Source of the DNA: Deferribacterales bacterium UBA4806
GTDB lineage: Bacteria; Chrysiogenota; Deferribacteres; Deferribacterales; UBA228
Direction of reading: 5' to 3'
Length of the DNA stretch: 64,000 nt
NCBI GenBank assembly: GCA_002402635.1
Contig: DHGE01000048.1
Location: 6,465 to 70,464, forward strand
Each line of letters opens with the position of its first letter. Within the stretch, counting starts at the first letter, position 1. Shown here piece by piece: positions 56,608-64,000 of the stretch. The notes beneath the pieces are model-generated. The model made no database searches. It saw nothing but the letters and a program-made list of their open reading frames with translations, and was not told the DNA's origin. A program made the translations under genes and the position numbers.

Positions 56608-58416
56608 ATGCAACAAAAAAACAATAAAATTCGTAATATTGCAATAATAGCACACGTTGACCACGGCAAAACAACATTAGTTGATGCCATGCTAAAACAA
56701 AGTGGATTATTTAGAGATAATCAGGTAGTAACAGAAAGACTAATGGATAACATGGAATTAGAGAGAGAACGTGGAATAACAATAGCAGCAAAAAATTGCT
56801 CAATAAAGTGGAAAGGAGTTAAAATCAATATACTAGATACTCCAGGCCACTCTGATTTTGGTGGAGAAGTTGAAAGAGCGCTTTCGATGGTAGAGGGTGT
56901 TATACTTCTTGTAGATGCTTCTGAAGGGCCACTGCCACAAACCCGTTTTGTTTTGGAGAAAGCCTTAAAAAACAAATTAAAATTAATAGTCGTAATTAAT
57001 AAAATTGACAGACAAGATGCAAGGCCTAAAGAAGTTCTTGACGAAATTTATGATCTTTTAATTGATTTAGACGCAACTGAAGATCAACTAGACTTCCCTC
57101 TTGCTTATGCTGTGGGAAAAGATGGTATTGCAGTTAAGTCATTAAATGAAAAAAGTGACAACCTACATATTTTACTTGACATGATATTAGATAGTATTCC
57201 TGGGCCAACATATGAAGAAAATAAACCATTCCAAATGCTTGTAAGTGATTTAAGTTATTCTGACTATTTGGGAAGATTAGCCATAGGAAAAATAATTAAC
57301 GGCTCTACCGAATCAAAAAACAATCTAGTTTGTATTAATGAAGATAACATACTTATTCCATTAAAAATATCAAAATTACAAGTTTACAATGGAGTTAGTA
57401 TAACTGAGGCAAATAGAGTAGAGGCAGGTGACATTATAATTTTATCAGGAATTAATGATGTAAAAATTGGAGATACAATAACAACAGAGGAAAATCCTGA
57501 GAGTTTACCAAGAATTATAGTAGATGAACCAACAGTTTTTATGGAGTTTTCTGTTAATACATCTCCATATGCAGGTAGAGACGGACAATTTGTTCAATCA
57601 AAAAAAATAAAAGAAAGATTGTATAATGAAAGCTTAAAAAATGTTTCTATAAAAGTTGAAGAAGCAGCAAATAGTGAAAAATATATCGTTAAAGGCAGGG
57701 GTGAATTTCAACTTGCAATACTTATAGAAATGATGCGTAGAGAAGGTTTTGAATTATCAGTGAGTAGACCACAGGTTATTTTCAGAAATATAAATGGTGT
57801 AAAGTGTGAACCCATTGAATATTTACTTATAAACTGCCCTGAAGAATACAGCGGTATAGTTACTGAAAAGCTATTAAGGAAAAAGGGCACTCTCATAAAT
57901 ATGATAAATAAGAGCAATGGACGAGTACGTTTGGAATTTAATGTGCCATCAAGAGCTTTAATTGGATACAAAGATGAATTTCTCACTGATACTCATGGCA
58001 CCGGTATTATGAATTCATCATTTATTGGTTACGAAAAATATCGTGGCGATTTTCCTGCAAGATTCTCTGGCAGTCTTGTCTCCGATAGACAAGGCAAAGC
58101 TGTGGCATATGCACTAGGGAACTTAGAAGCAAGAGGAAAGTTATTCATAAAGCCAGGGGACGATGTCTATGAGGGTATGATTATTGGTGAGTACAGCCGT
58201 GATAATGATCTCAATGTAAATCCATGTAAAACTAAAAAATTGACAAACTTAAGGGCTGCAGGCAAAGATGATGCTATTATATTAGCACCACCTATACAAA
58301 TAACATTAGAGAAGGCTATTCAATTTATTAAAGAAGATGAAATGATCGAAATAACACCAAAGGTTATACGTTTAAGAAAAACCATACTCTCTGCACAACA
58401 GCGGAAAAACAATTAA
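56608..58416 (+). CDS. typA: Translational GTPase TypA/BipA
   Basis: TypA is a ribosome-associated GTPase needed for 50S assembly and growth under stress. The 602-residue protein has the G1 motif in AIIAHVDHGKTTL, the switch region ERERGITI, DTPGHSDFGGEVERAL, NKIDR, and C-terminal domains with GRGEFQLAILIEMMRREGFE and the TypA-specific tail. I chose the ATG at 56608, preceded by AAAGGTGA; the frame stays open upstream to 56506 but those 34 codons overlap the promoter. It is transcribed opposite to its neighbours. Confidence 0.98.
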   Translation: MQQKNNKIRNIAIIAHVDHGKTTLVDAMLKQSGLFRDNQVVTERLMDNMELERERGITIAAKNCSIKWKGVKINILDTPGHSDFGGEVERALSMVEGVILLVDASEGPLPQTRFVLEKALKNKLKLIVVINKIDRQDARPKEVLDEIYDLLIDLDATEDQLDFPLAYAVGKDGIAVKSLNEKSDNLHILLDMILDSIPGPTYEENKPFQMLVSDLSYSDYLGRLAIGKIINGSTESKNNLVCINEDNILIPLKISKLQVYNGVSITEANRVEAGDIIILSGINDVKIGDTITTEENPESLPRIIVDEPTVFMEFSVNTSPYAGRDGQFVQSKKIKERLYNESLKNVSIKVEEAANSEKYIVKGRGEFQLAILIEMMRREGFELSVSRPQVIFRNINGVKCEPIEYLLINCPEEYSGIVTEKLLRKKGTLINMINKSNGRVRLEFNVPSRALIGYKDEFLTDTHGTGIMNSSFIGYEKYRGDFPARFSGSLVSDRQGKAVAYALGNLEARGKLFIKPGDDVYEGMIIGEYSRDNDLNVNPCKTKKLTNLRAAGKDDAIILAPPIQITLEKAIQFIKEDEMIEITPKVIRLRKTILSAQQRKNN

Positions 58417-58437
58417 CAAGTAATATTATTTAATAAA

Positions 58438-59538
58438 CTATTTTTGCACTAAAGAGATAAAAAGATCCCAAAACTTATCTGAATTTACTCCCAAAACAAT
58501 TTTTGCCTTTCTGGTCCCTGAAGGAAATCCTTCACCACTATCTACATCTCTCCTTCTACTGTTGCTGTAACCAATTGATCTCCCATAGTTAGGGCCCAGG
58601 GTATCTTCAATATCTACATATCTTTCATCAATTTTAGTTATAATATCTGGCTGCAGAAAAATAGCAGCAGTAATTGAATCCCATACAAATGATTTATAAT
58701 CAGGATTTTTCTCGAAAATTGGGCCATGTAAATTTTTAAACATATTTACAACCTCTGAATTGCCTCCAGAAACAATACGATCATATATTTTTTTTGTATA
58801 AAAAACTTTTTCACAGACATCAAGAGGAACTATAATCTGTTCTTTGAAAGGTGCTCTTAATGAAATTTTTGCAGCCTCAGGATCAAACCAAAAATTAAAC
58901 TCCGCAGATGGTGTTGTATTTCCGGGCACATCAAAAGCTCCCCCCATATATATAATGCTTTTAACCATTGGTACTAAATAGGGATATTCTCTGACAAATA
59001 ATGCAATATTTGTGCAAGGACCTAATGCAAAAATAGTAATTTCTCCAGGGTTTTTATATATTTCATTTGCTATAAAATCAACAGCTCCAATATTCATTGG
59101 ATTATTTTTAGAATATCCTCCATAAGGGGCTTCACTATATTCTCCCAAATCAGTATAAGAAATAGGAGCTGGTCTGTCATATGCTCCCAAATACTCAGAA
59201 TTTCCCCATAAAATTTCTTCGGCTCCAAGTGACATGTATCTGCTACCCATTAGAGGCTCTTTAACACCAGGTATTACTGATATGTCCGTGTGGTTAATAA
59301 TTTCTAAAAATCTTAAGAGGTAAGCTATACCTTCATTCAGCCAAACATTTCCTGGGACAACTGTAGCCCCAAGAATTTCTACTTTACCTGAATTTGCCAG
59401 CATCGCAAGTGCATAGGCATCATCAGAAAACATAGCAAAATCTGTATCAAATATTACTTTTTCCATACTGTGTAAAGAATTATTTACAAATAAAGCTAAT
59501 AATATAAATAAAACAATAAATCTCTTTTTGACAAACAT
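58438..59538 (-). CDS. Exported nucleoside hydrolase (inosine-uridine-preferring family)
   Basis: The 366-residue protein has a basic start and hydrophobic stretch (about 6-21) that read as a signal peptide. The nucleoside hydrolase calcium site follows in DTDFAMFSDDAYAL (D31, D33, D39, D40), and later there are ITIFALGPCTNIALF and EFNFWFDPEAA. The family splits ribonucleosides to base plus ribose. Export implies it acts on nucleosides in the periplasm, feeding free bases to the purine genes 1-5 kb away. A methionine at residue 25 would allow a cytoplasmic form, but the signal peptide is clear. Confidence 0.88.
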   Translation of the reverse strand: MFVKKRFIVLFILLALFVNNSLHSMEKVIFDTDFAMFSDDAYALAMLANSGKVEILGATVVPGNVWLNEGIAYLLRFLEIINHTDISVIPGVKEPLMGSRYMSLGAEEILWGNSEYLGAYDRPAPISYTDLGEYSEAPYGGYSKNNPMNIGAVDFIANEIYKNPGEITIFALGPCTNIALFVREYPYLVPMVKSIIYMGGAFDVPGNTTPSAEFNFWFDPEAAKISLRAPFKEQIIVPLDVCEKVFYTKKIYDRIVSGGNSEVVNMFKNLHGPIFEKNPDYKSFVWDSITAAIFLQPDIITKIDERYVDIEDTLGPNYGRSIGYSNSRRRDVDSGEGFPSGTRKAKIVLGVNSDKFWDLFISLVQK

Positions 59539-59650
59539 AGAACCCCCTACAAAAATTTAGTCTAAATAAATCATATATTAACAGATCGTTTATCCTTTAA
59601 TACAAACTTTTTTTAATTATAATGTTATATTAACACTAAAAAAATGATGT

Positions 59651-59690
59651 TGAAAGTATATTATTAATTATGAAAGTATATTATTATTTA
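59651..59690. repeat. 20-base imperfect tandem duplication
   Basis: TGAAAGTATATTATTA occurs at 59651-59666 and again at 59671-59686, so a 20-base unit is duplicated almost exactly. It lies at the end of the truncated gltA-like relic. The surrounding gap (59539-59687) otherwise holds nothing I recognise. Confidence 0.8.
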
Positions 59691-60013
59691 AATAGTCATC
59701 AATTGCTCTTCCTGTGGGCAGACTCTACCACATATTGCTGGTAATGTTTTATTTTCCTTTATCTTTTTTGCAGCCTCACAAAATTTATTTTTAGAAACAA
59801 GTTCTATAAAACTCGGTATATCCACTTCAACTGGGCAGCCTTTCATACAAGGACTTTTTTTGCATTTTAAAGAACGATTTGCTTCTTCTGTTGCCTGTTC
59901 TTCTGTATAACCTAATGGTACTTCTTTAAAATTCCTAACTCTCTCTTCTGGAGATTGCTGTGGCATTGGAATCCTTCTAATAGTTAGAGGCCTTTTTTCT
60001 GTTTTTCGGACAT
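59688..60013 (-). pseudogene. Remnant of gltA-type glutamate synthase small subunit / SudA-like flavoprotein
   Basis: A 92-codon frame (59688-59966) encodes the N-terminal 4Fe-4S domain of the NADPH-dependent glutamate synthase small subunit / NfnB family. It has PEERVRNFKEVPLGY, a cysteine group CKKSPCMKGCPV, then ICGRVCPQEEQ, where it stops while the family continues for ~370 residues. The natural ATG is probably at 60013 (MSEKQKK…); a run of six A (59993-59998 as T on the plus strand) seems one base short, putting the start out of frame. Two lesions, a frameshift and a 3' truncation, mark it as a pseudogene. It directly follows the sudB-like relic, the usual gene order. Confidence 0.85.
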
Positions 60014-60014
60014 A

Positions 60015-60360
60015 TTAAAATTCCTCCAAATTACATTTATGTAACACTTCTTTTTCTTCACTTCTATATTGATTAAGCCTCGATAAAAGTATGTCAAAAT
60101 CAACCTTATGCTCATCAAACTCTGGTCCATCAACACAGGTGTATTTTGTTGTTTCTTAAATATTTACTCTACATCCACCACACATACCTATACCATATAT
60201 CATAATAGAATTTAAACTAACAATTGTTGGAATATTAAAAGGCTTAGTTAACTTAGAAACAAATTTCATCATTATTGCTGGTCCTATTGCAATCACTCTA
60301 TTTACTTCCTCACTATCTAATATTTCTTAAAGCTTCTTTGTAAATAACGTTAAACACTAG
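60015..60360 (-). pseudogene. Remnant of sudB-type ferredoxin-NADP reductase subunit alpha
   Basis: The minus strand encodes a clear but broken C-terminal part of the SudB/NfnA family: VIYKEAL, then in a shifted frame EILDSEEVNRVIAIGPAIMM, TKPFNIPTIVSLNSIM, GMCGGCRVNI, a TAA stop at 60156-60158, and then TKYTCVDGPEFDEHKVDFD. There is a frame disruption near 60327 and nothing upstream of 60361 for the missing N-terminal half. The normal stop is 1 base from the start of the gltA-like relic. In intact form the two subunits bind FAD and iron-sulfur clusters and move electrons between ferredoxin and NAD(P)H. Confidence 0.85.
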
Positions 60361-60471
60361 TTACACCTCCATGTGCTTATATTTTTTTATAATAGATATT
60401 ATTTAATTCAAATTAATTATAACCTAATATATTTAAATCATTCATCATCATTAAAAATTAATAAATTGTAA

Positions 60472-61896
60472 TCAAAAATTAAAAGTATCTAGTATTTTTG
60501 GATCTAATTCTCTTTTTATGAATTCACCATCACCTACATTTCCGTAAAAAATTTCATTTTCTACAATTATTTTTCCTTTAGAAATAGTAATAATAGGAAA
60601 TCCTTTCACTTTTAAACCTTCGTATAAACAATAATCCACATTATTATGTAGAATATTCTGAGAAAGTATGACTTCTTTTTCCATATCAATAACTACAATA
60701 TCAGCATCGCTACCTGGTGCTATAATGCCTTTTTGAGGATAACACCCATATAGTTTAGCAATATTTGTGCAACATATTTCGCATAGTTTATTTATAGAAA
60801 TCTTATTTTTATTTACACCTTCTGAGAGAAGCAAGGGAAGTCTTGTTTCTATTCCTGGCAAGCCATTGACTATTTTTCTAAAATCTTGTTTATAATTGCC
60901 GTTTTTATCTTTAACTAAAAAAACAGTTTTTTCTTTTATTGTATAGGCACAATCGTCTGATCCAATTGTCGTAATGACATCTTGTTTTATACCATTCCAT
61001 AGGGCATACAAATCTCTTGATGACCTTAGGGGTGGGGAACATATTGCAAGAAAACCATTGGGATTTTTATAGATTTTTTTAGTGAGAGTTAAATATTGTG
61101 GGCATGTTTCTGTATATATGGGTAGACCATTATCTTGGGCGTTTTTTATAATTTGTAGTGATTCTCTTGCAGAAACATGGACTATTAAAAGAGCATTACC
61201 TATATACTTAGAAAAATTAACTATTCTATTAACAGCTTCAACCTCACACAGATTAGGTTTTGAGTTAGGAAAAGTTGACCACAGAAAGTTCTTTGTTTTT
61301 TCTAGTTTGCTTAAATTAAATTCAAATATTGAGTCACTTTCAGCATGGACCATAGGTAAAAGGTTTAAATTTTTAGCATTATCTACAATCATAAGAATAC
61401 TTTTATCATCTAACATTAATCCTCTATCTTTATAAGTCATGTAAATTTTGAAGGAGGGACAACCATAATAATTTAAATATTCCATTTCTTTTAAAATATG
61501 ATTATTACATTCTACCAACTGAGAATGTATTCCATAATCAATAGCAGACTTTGCCATTTCTTCTTTTCGTAATTTAATGTTTTCTATGATTGATTCTCCA
61601 CTTTTAATATTGATGAAATCCATGAACATAGTGACGCCGCCAAAAGCTGCCGATATACTCTGGGTATAAAAGTTATTAGCACTAACACAGCCTTGAATAG
61701 GTAATTCTACATGCATGTGCGGTTCTATAATCCCTGGCATTACAAATTTATTTGTAACATCGATTATTTTTTTAGCTTTTAGCTGATCTTTCTCCGAACT
61801 AATTAATGATATTTTTTTATCTTTTATATAGATGTTAGCTTTAATTGTGTTTTTTGGATAAACTATATAGCCATTTTTTAATACGATATCATACAT
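60472..61896 (-). CDS. Dihydropyrimidinase/hydantoinase-family amidohydrolase
   Basis: The 474-residue enzyme has the metal-binding PGIIEPHMHVELP near 52-64, the carboxylated-lysine region CPSFKIYMTYKDRG near 146, histidines in VHAESD and IVHVSARES, ETCPQYLTLT, and the GSDDCAY aspartate. These are the landmarks of cyclic amide hydrolases (dihydropyrimidinase, D-hydantoinase, allantoinase). In selenium-dependent purine clusters a hydantoinase-like protein is common and may open a ring after xanthine hydroxylation. The gap downstream to the relics holds nothing recognisable. The exact substrate is unknown. Confidence 0.9.
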   Translation of the reverse strand: MYDIVLKNGYIVYPKNTIKANIYIKDKKISLISSEKDQLKAKKIIDVTNKFVMPGIIEPHMHVELPIQGCVSANNFYTQSISAAFGGVTMFMDFINIKSGESIIENIKLRKEEMAKSAIDYGIHSQLVECNNHILKEMEYLNYYGCPSFKIYMTYKDRGLMLDDKSILMIVDNAKNLNLLPMVHAESDSIFEFNLSKLEKTKNFLWSTFPNSKPNLCEVEAVNRIVNFSKYIGNALLIVHVSARESLQIIKNAQDNGLPIYTETCPQYLTLTKKIYKNPNGFLAICSPPLRSSRDLYALWNGIKQDVITTIGSDDCAYTIKEKTVFLVKDKNGNYKQDFRKIVNGLPGIETRLPLLLSEGVNKNKISINKLCEICCTNIAKLYGCYPQKGIIAPGSDADIVVIDMEKEVILSQNILHNNVDYCLYEGLKVKGFPIITISKGKIIVENEIFYGNVGDGEFIKRELDPKILDTFNF

Positions 61897-62080
61897 ATTT
61901 TTGTTTTTAAATTAATAAATAAGTAATTTCATTTTAATATAATATTTTGTAAAATCAACAAATTTTTGTACATATAAAACTATTTATAACTATATAATAA
62001 ACAAATTAATAAACTTCCATTTACACTGGCTTTTCAATAAGTTAATTTTTTGAATATTAAAAATTAACATTTATAAAAAG
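61897..62080. other. AT-rich gap without recognisable features
   Basis: This stretch between the deaminase and the hydantoinase gene is very AT-rich, with no ORF of note, no clear terminator hairpin and no riboswitch pattern that I can identify. It may hold the hydantoinase promoter. Confidence 0.5.
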
Positions 62081-62680
62081 TTAATACATTTTTTTATTTT
62101 CTTTCTGATCCCATTCAGCAAAAACTTTAATACACTTATCCCTATTTACTTGCTCTTGTTTTAGATATTTTTTTCTCAAATTATCATCAACAAGCATTTC
62201 ATAAAACAATTTATCATCAAATCCTATTTTTGCAGCATCTTCTTTTGAACACCCATAATATATTTTGTCAATTCTAGACCAAAAAATTGCAGATAAGCAC
62301 ATAGGACATGGTTCGCATGTTGTATATAATTGACAGCCCTTCAAATCAAAGTTCTGAAGTTTTTTAGATGCTCTTCTGATAGCAACAATCTCTGCATGCG
62401 CTGTGGGATCTTTCGTAAAAAGTACCATATTATGTCCCCTAGAAATAATCAGACCATCTTTAACTATTACTGCTCCAAATGGACCTCCCTCATTTTTTTG
62501 AATACCAATTTCGGCTTCTTTTATTGCTTCATCCATAAAATGAACAATATTCATTTGTGACACACTCCTTTTATCATTAATTTTACAACCCACAATCGAT
62601 GCATTAAGGGCAACATAACTAACAGATAATAAAGAAATTTTTAAGATATCCCTTCTGTTAAACAATATACCTTTCTCCAC
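62081..62680 (-). CDS. Guanine deaminase-like nucleoside/base deaminase, with possible Tat lipoprotein leader
   Basis: The core is a zinc-dependent deaminase: NEGGPFGAVIVKDG, HAE (95-97) and PCPMC (124-128) match the small GuaD family that turns guanine into xanthine. The C-terminal part (DDAAKIGFDDKLFYEML-like) also fits GuaD. The frame extends upstream of the usual start by 42 codons. These read as a twin-arginine leader (NRRDILK, 8-14) with a hydrophobic run and a lipobox-like SIVGC (C32). A strong AAAGGAG site stands before the ATG at 62554, which would give a cytoplasmic ~157-residue enzyme. A GTG at 62680 or TTG at 62665 (after GGAGAAAGG) would give the exported form. Confidence 0.83.
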   Translation of the reverse strand: MEKGILFNRRDILKISLLSVSYVALNASIVGCKINDKRSVSQMNIVHFMDEAIKEAEIGIQKNEGGPFGAVIVKDGLIISRGHNMVLFTKDPTAHAEIVAIRRASKKLQNFDLKGCQLYTTCEPCPMCLSAIFWSRIDKIYYGCSKEDAAKIGFDDKLFYEMLVDDNLRKKYLKQEQVNRDKCIKVFAEWDQKENKKMY

Positions 62681-63506
62681 AAGAACTTTTATTATAATAT
62701 CTTATTTTCAATTTATTAATTGCTTCCAAAACACTTTCCCCTAATTTGCAAGCCTTATCTGATAATTTATAGCATAAATCTAGCCTATCAACTCTTGGAT
62801 TAATATCACCCACTTTCAATCCCTCTCTTAGATATATTCCAGATCGCACAATACCTCTAACAAATCCAGCAATTTTGCTCTTAATTTCAACTCCATTAAT
62901 TTCAGCCACAATTTCTTCCTTCGCAACAATTTCTCCAATATCTTTAATTACATTTATATAACCACTTACAGGTGCCCATAAAACTCTCTCTCTTCTAAAA
63001 CCCATTACAGCAGCAGGTTGCCCTGTATTTGCGCTTGTTGTTCCTTCATAAATAATTTTACCCAAATTTTCCCCTCTATTTGTTTCAATTACAACATCAA
63101 CATCCACGCCAGCAACAAAACCAGGTCCTAACGCAATTGTAATTGGAGCTAAACTTCTATTTGTACCAAAGTTTTTTTTAGCTACAATCGCATCAACTAA
63201 GGCAATGGGCTTTAATTTATTTACAATTTTTGCTTCTTCGTCAATAATAACACTAATTTTCTTATGCTTTATATTATTATATATTTCATGAACTTCATGT
63301 ACTAAAATAGCTTCTACTCCTTCAATAGTTACTTTTCTTTCATAAACGGCTTCGGAAAAGGCTACTTTACGTCTCACAGTAATTGGATTAGCTATTTCTA
63401 AAATAACTATATTAAAATTAGAATTAAATAATTTGTAAGCAACTCCAGTTCCTAAATCTCCACCACCCCTTATTATGACTAAGTTTTTATCAAAACAAAT
63501 GCTCAT
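62658..63506 (-). CDS. yqeB: YqeB-family accessory protein of selenium-dependent molybdenum hydroxylases
   Basis: The 282-residue protein begins with a nucleotide-binding-like VIIRGGGDLGTGVAYKL and continues with ILEIANPITVRRKVAFSEAVYE and ALGPGFVAGVDVDVVIETNRG. These are features of the EF2563/YqeB family found beside selenium-dependent xanthine dehydrogenase-type enzymes. The family is thought to help insert labile selenium into the Mo site, by association. It overlaps the deaminase gene start by 23 bases and the hydroxylase gene by 4 bases, so all three are translated together. Confidence 0.88.
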   Translation of the reverse strand: MSICFDKNLVIIRGGGDLGTGVAYKLFNSNFNIVILEIANPITVRRKVAFSEAVYERKVTIEGVEAILVHEVHEIYNNIKHKKISVIIDEEAKIVNKLKPIALVDAIVAKKNFGTNRSLAPITIALGPGFVAGVDVDVVIETNRGENLGKIIYEGTTSANTGQPAAVMGFRRERVLWAPVSGYINVIKDIGEIVAKEEIVAEINGVEIKSKIAGFVRGIVRSGIYLREGLKVGDINPRVDRLDLCYKLSDKACKLGESVLEAINKLKIRYYNKSSCGERYIV

Positions 63507-64000
63507 TTTCTTTTTAATGGTAGCTCTTCATATACATGTTTATCATAAACTCTATATGCATTTGCTATGGCGGCCGAAATTGGAATTGAGCTAATTTCAC
63601 CTACACCTTTTGCACCATATGGAGCATCAACATCATCTGTTTCAACAGTTATTACTTCTATATCTTGTGGGACTTCATGTGATTTTAGCAAACCTAACTG
63701 ACCTAAACTTTTGGCTTGCGGCATACCATCGACTAACTTTAAATTCTCCCTTAAAGCATACCCCATTCCCATAACAACGCCACCATGAATCTGGCCTTCA
63801 AAAAGCTTCTTGTTTACAATATGCCCACTATCATGAGCAGCTACTACCTTTTCAATCTCCCCATTATTATTTAATAATACAAGATGTGTTGCAAAAGAAT
63901 AAGCAAAGTGACTTATCATTTCACCTTTAAAGTCAGGAGGTGTAGTCCAATCGCAAACATAATAACCATAATATTTATTACCAATTAATTCATATAATGA
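63503..64000 (-). CDS. Molybdenum hydroxylase large subunit, xanthine dehydrogenase-like, C-terminal part
   Basis: The frame is open from the right edge of the window (SLYELIGNKYYGYYVCDWTT at the edge) to its stop at 63503, so only the last ~165 residues are seen. They carry the end of the Mo-binding subunit: VVAAHDSGHIVNKKLFEGQI, then VVMGMGYALREN and the active-site GAKGVGE, whose glutamate is the base in xanthine oxidase-type enzymes. With YqeB next to it, a selenium-dependent purine hydroxylase is likely. The rest, including FAD and iron-sulfur parts, lies outside. Confidence 0.9.
   Translation of the reverse strand, partial: SLYELIGNKYYGYYVCDWTTPPDFKGEMISHFAYSFATHLVLLNNNGEIEKVVAAHDSGHIVNKKLFEGQIHGGVVMGMGYALRENLKLVDGMPQAKSLGQLGLLKSHEVPQDIEVITVETDDVDAPYGAKGVGEISSIPISAAIANAYRVYDKHVYEELPLKRK

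Noticed and set aside
58417..58437. Terminator between convergent typA and nucleoside hydrolase genes
   Set aside because: The 21-base gap is AT-rich but I find no stable hairpin; not supported.

Overview
The window is an AT-rich, tightly packed bacterial chromosome segment. The cell is Gram-negative: it carries Kdo synthesis genes (kdsA, kdsB, kdsC), LPS transport genes (lptB and lptA/lptC-like), and several exported proteins. It also has sigma-54, HPr kinase, a mannose-family PTS, aconitase A, and many molybdenum/tungsten enzymes. Low GC with this gene set and order makes me think of an anaerobic member of the Deferribacterota or a relative. That placement is inference from gene content and remembered gene order, not from a search. 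Nearly all genes lie on the minus strand in long runs with overlapping or touching ends. The only convincing plus-strand genes are the partial gene at the left edge and typA.

Region by region (coordinates ascending; minus-strand transcription runs the other way). 1-1.8 kb: end of a MurQ-like etherase gene facing a secreted NamZ-type muramidase, then tRNA-Thr(TGT). 1.9-13.6 kb: a molybdopterin oxidoreductase, RNase R, an NtrB/NtrC-like two-component pair, a class A penicillin-binding protein, UvrB, FdhD and MobA. 13.6-14 kb: a gene-poor stretch with hairpins and an eroded-looking coding trace. 14-25.5 kb: ROK kinase, a spore-photoproduct-lyase-like radical SAM protein, an unidentified 271-residue protein, FtsY, SMC, aconitase and PTS enzyme I. 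25.5-34.4 kb: HPr, PTS IID/IIC/IIB/IIA, RapZ, HPr kinase, PtsN, HPF, RpoN and the Lpt genes, a carbon/nitrogen/envelope control block. 34.4-47.5 kb: Kdo genes, CTP synthase, PdxJ, GlmM, the CdaR/CdaA c-di-AMP pair, FolP, FtsH, Hpt, TilS and Pgi. 47.5-51.3 kb: a four-gene aldehyde:ferredoxin oxidoreductase operon. 51.3-55.5 kb: RadA, RuvB, RuvA, RuvC and YebC. 55.7-58.4 kb: an acyl-ACP thioesterase divergent from TypA. 58.4-64 kb: an accessory purine/nucleoside region with an exported nucleoside hydrolase, relics of a SudB-GltA-type flavoprotein pair, a dihydropyrimidinase/hydantoinase, a guanine deaminase with a possible Tat lipoprotein leader, a YqeB-family Se/Mo hydroxylase accessory protein, and the end of a xanthine-dehydrogenase-like large subunit.

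The most striking observation is at 34416-34517, where kdsD is expected. A 33-codon ORF there joins what looks like the first ~20 residues of KdsD directly to its last ~13, in frame, and keeps its coupling to kdsA and kdsC. With the sudB/gltA relics and the trace upstream of mobA, the segment shows gene erosion inside an otherwise intact housekeeping chromosome. I saw no CRISPR array, insertion sequence, prophage or rRNA gene.
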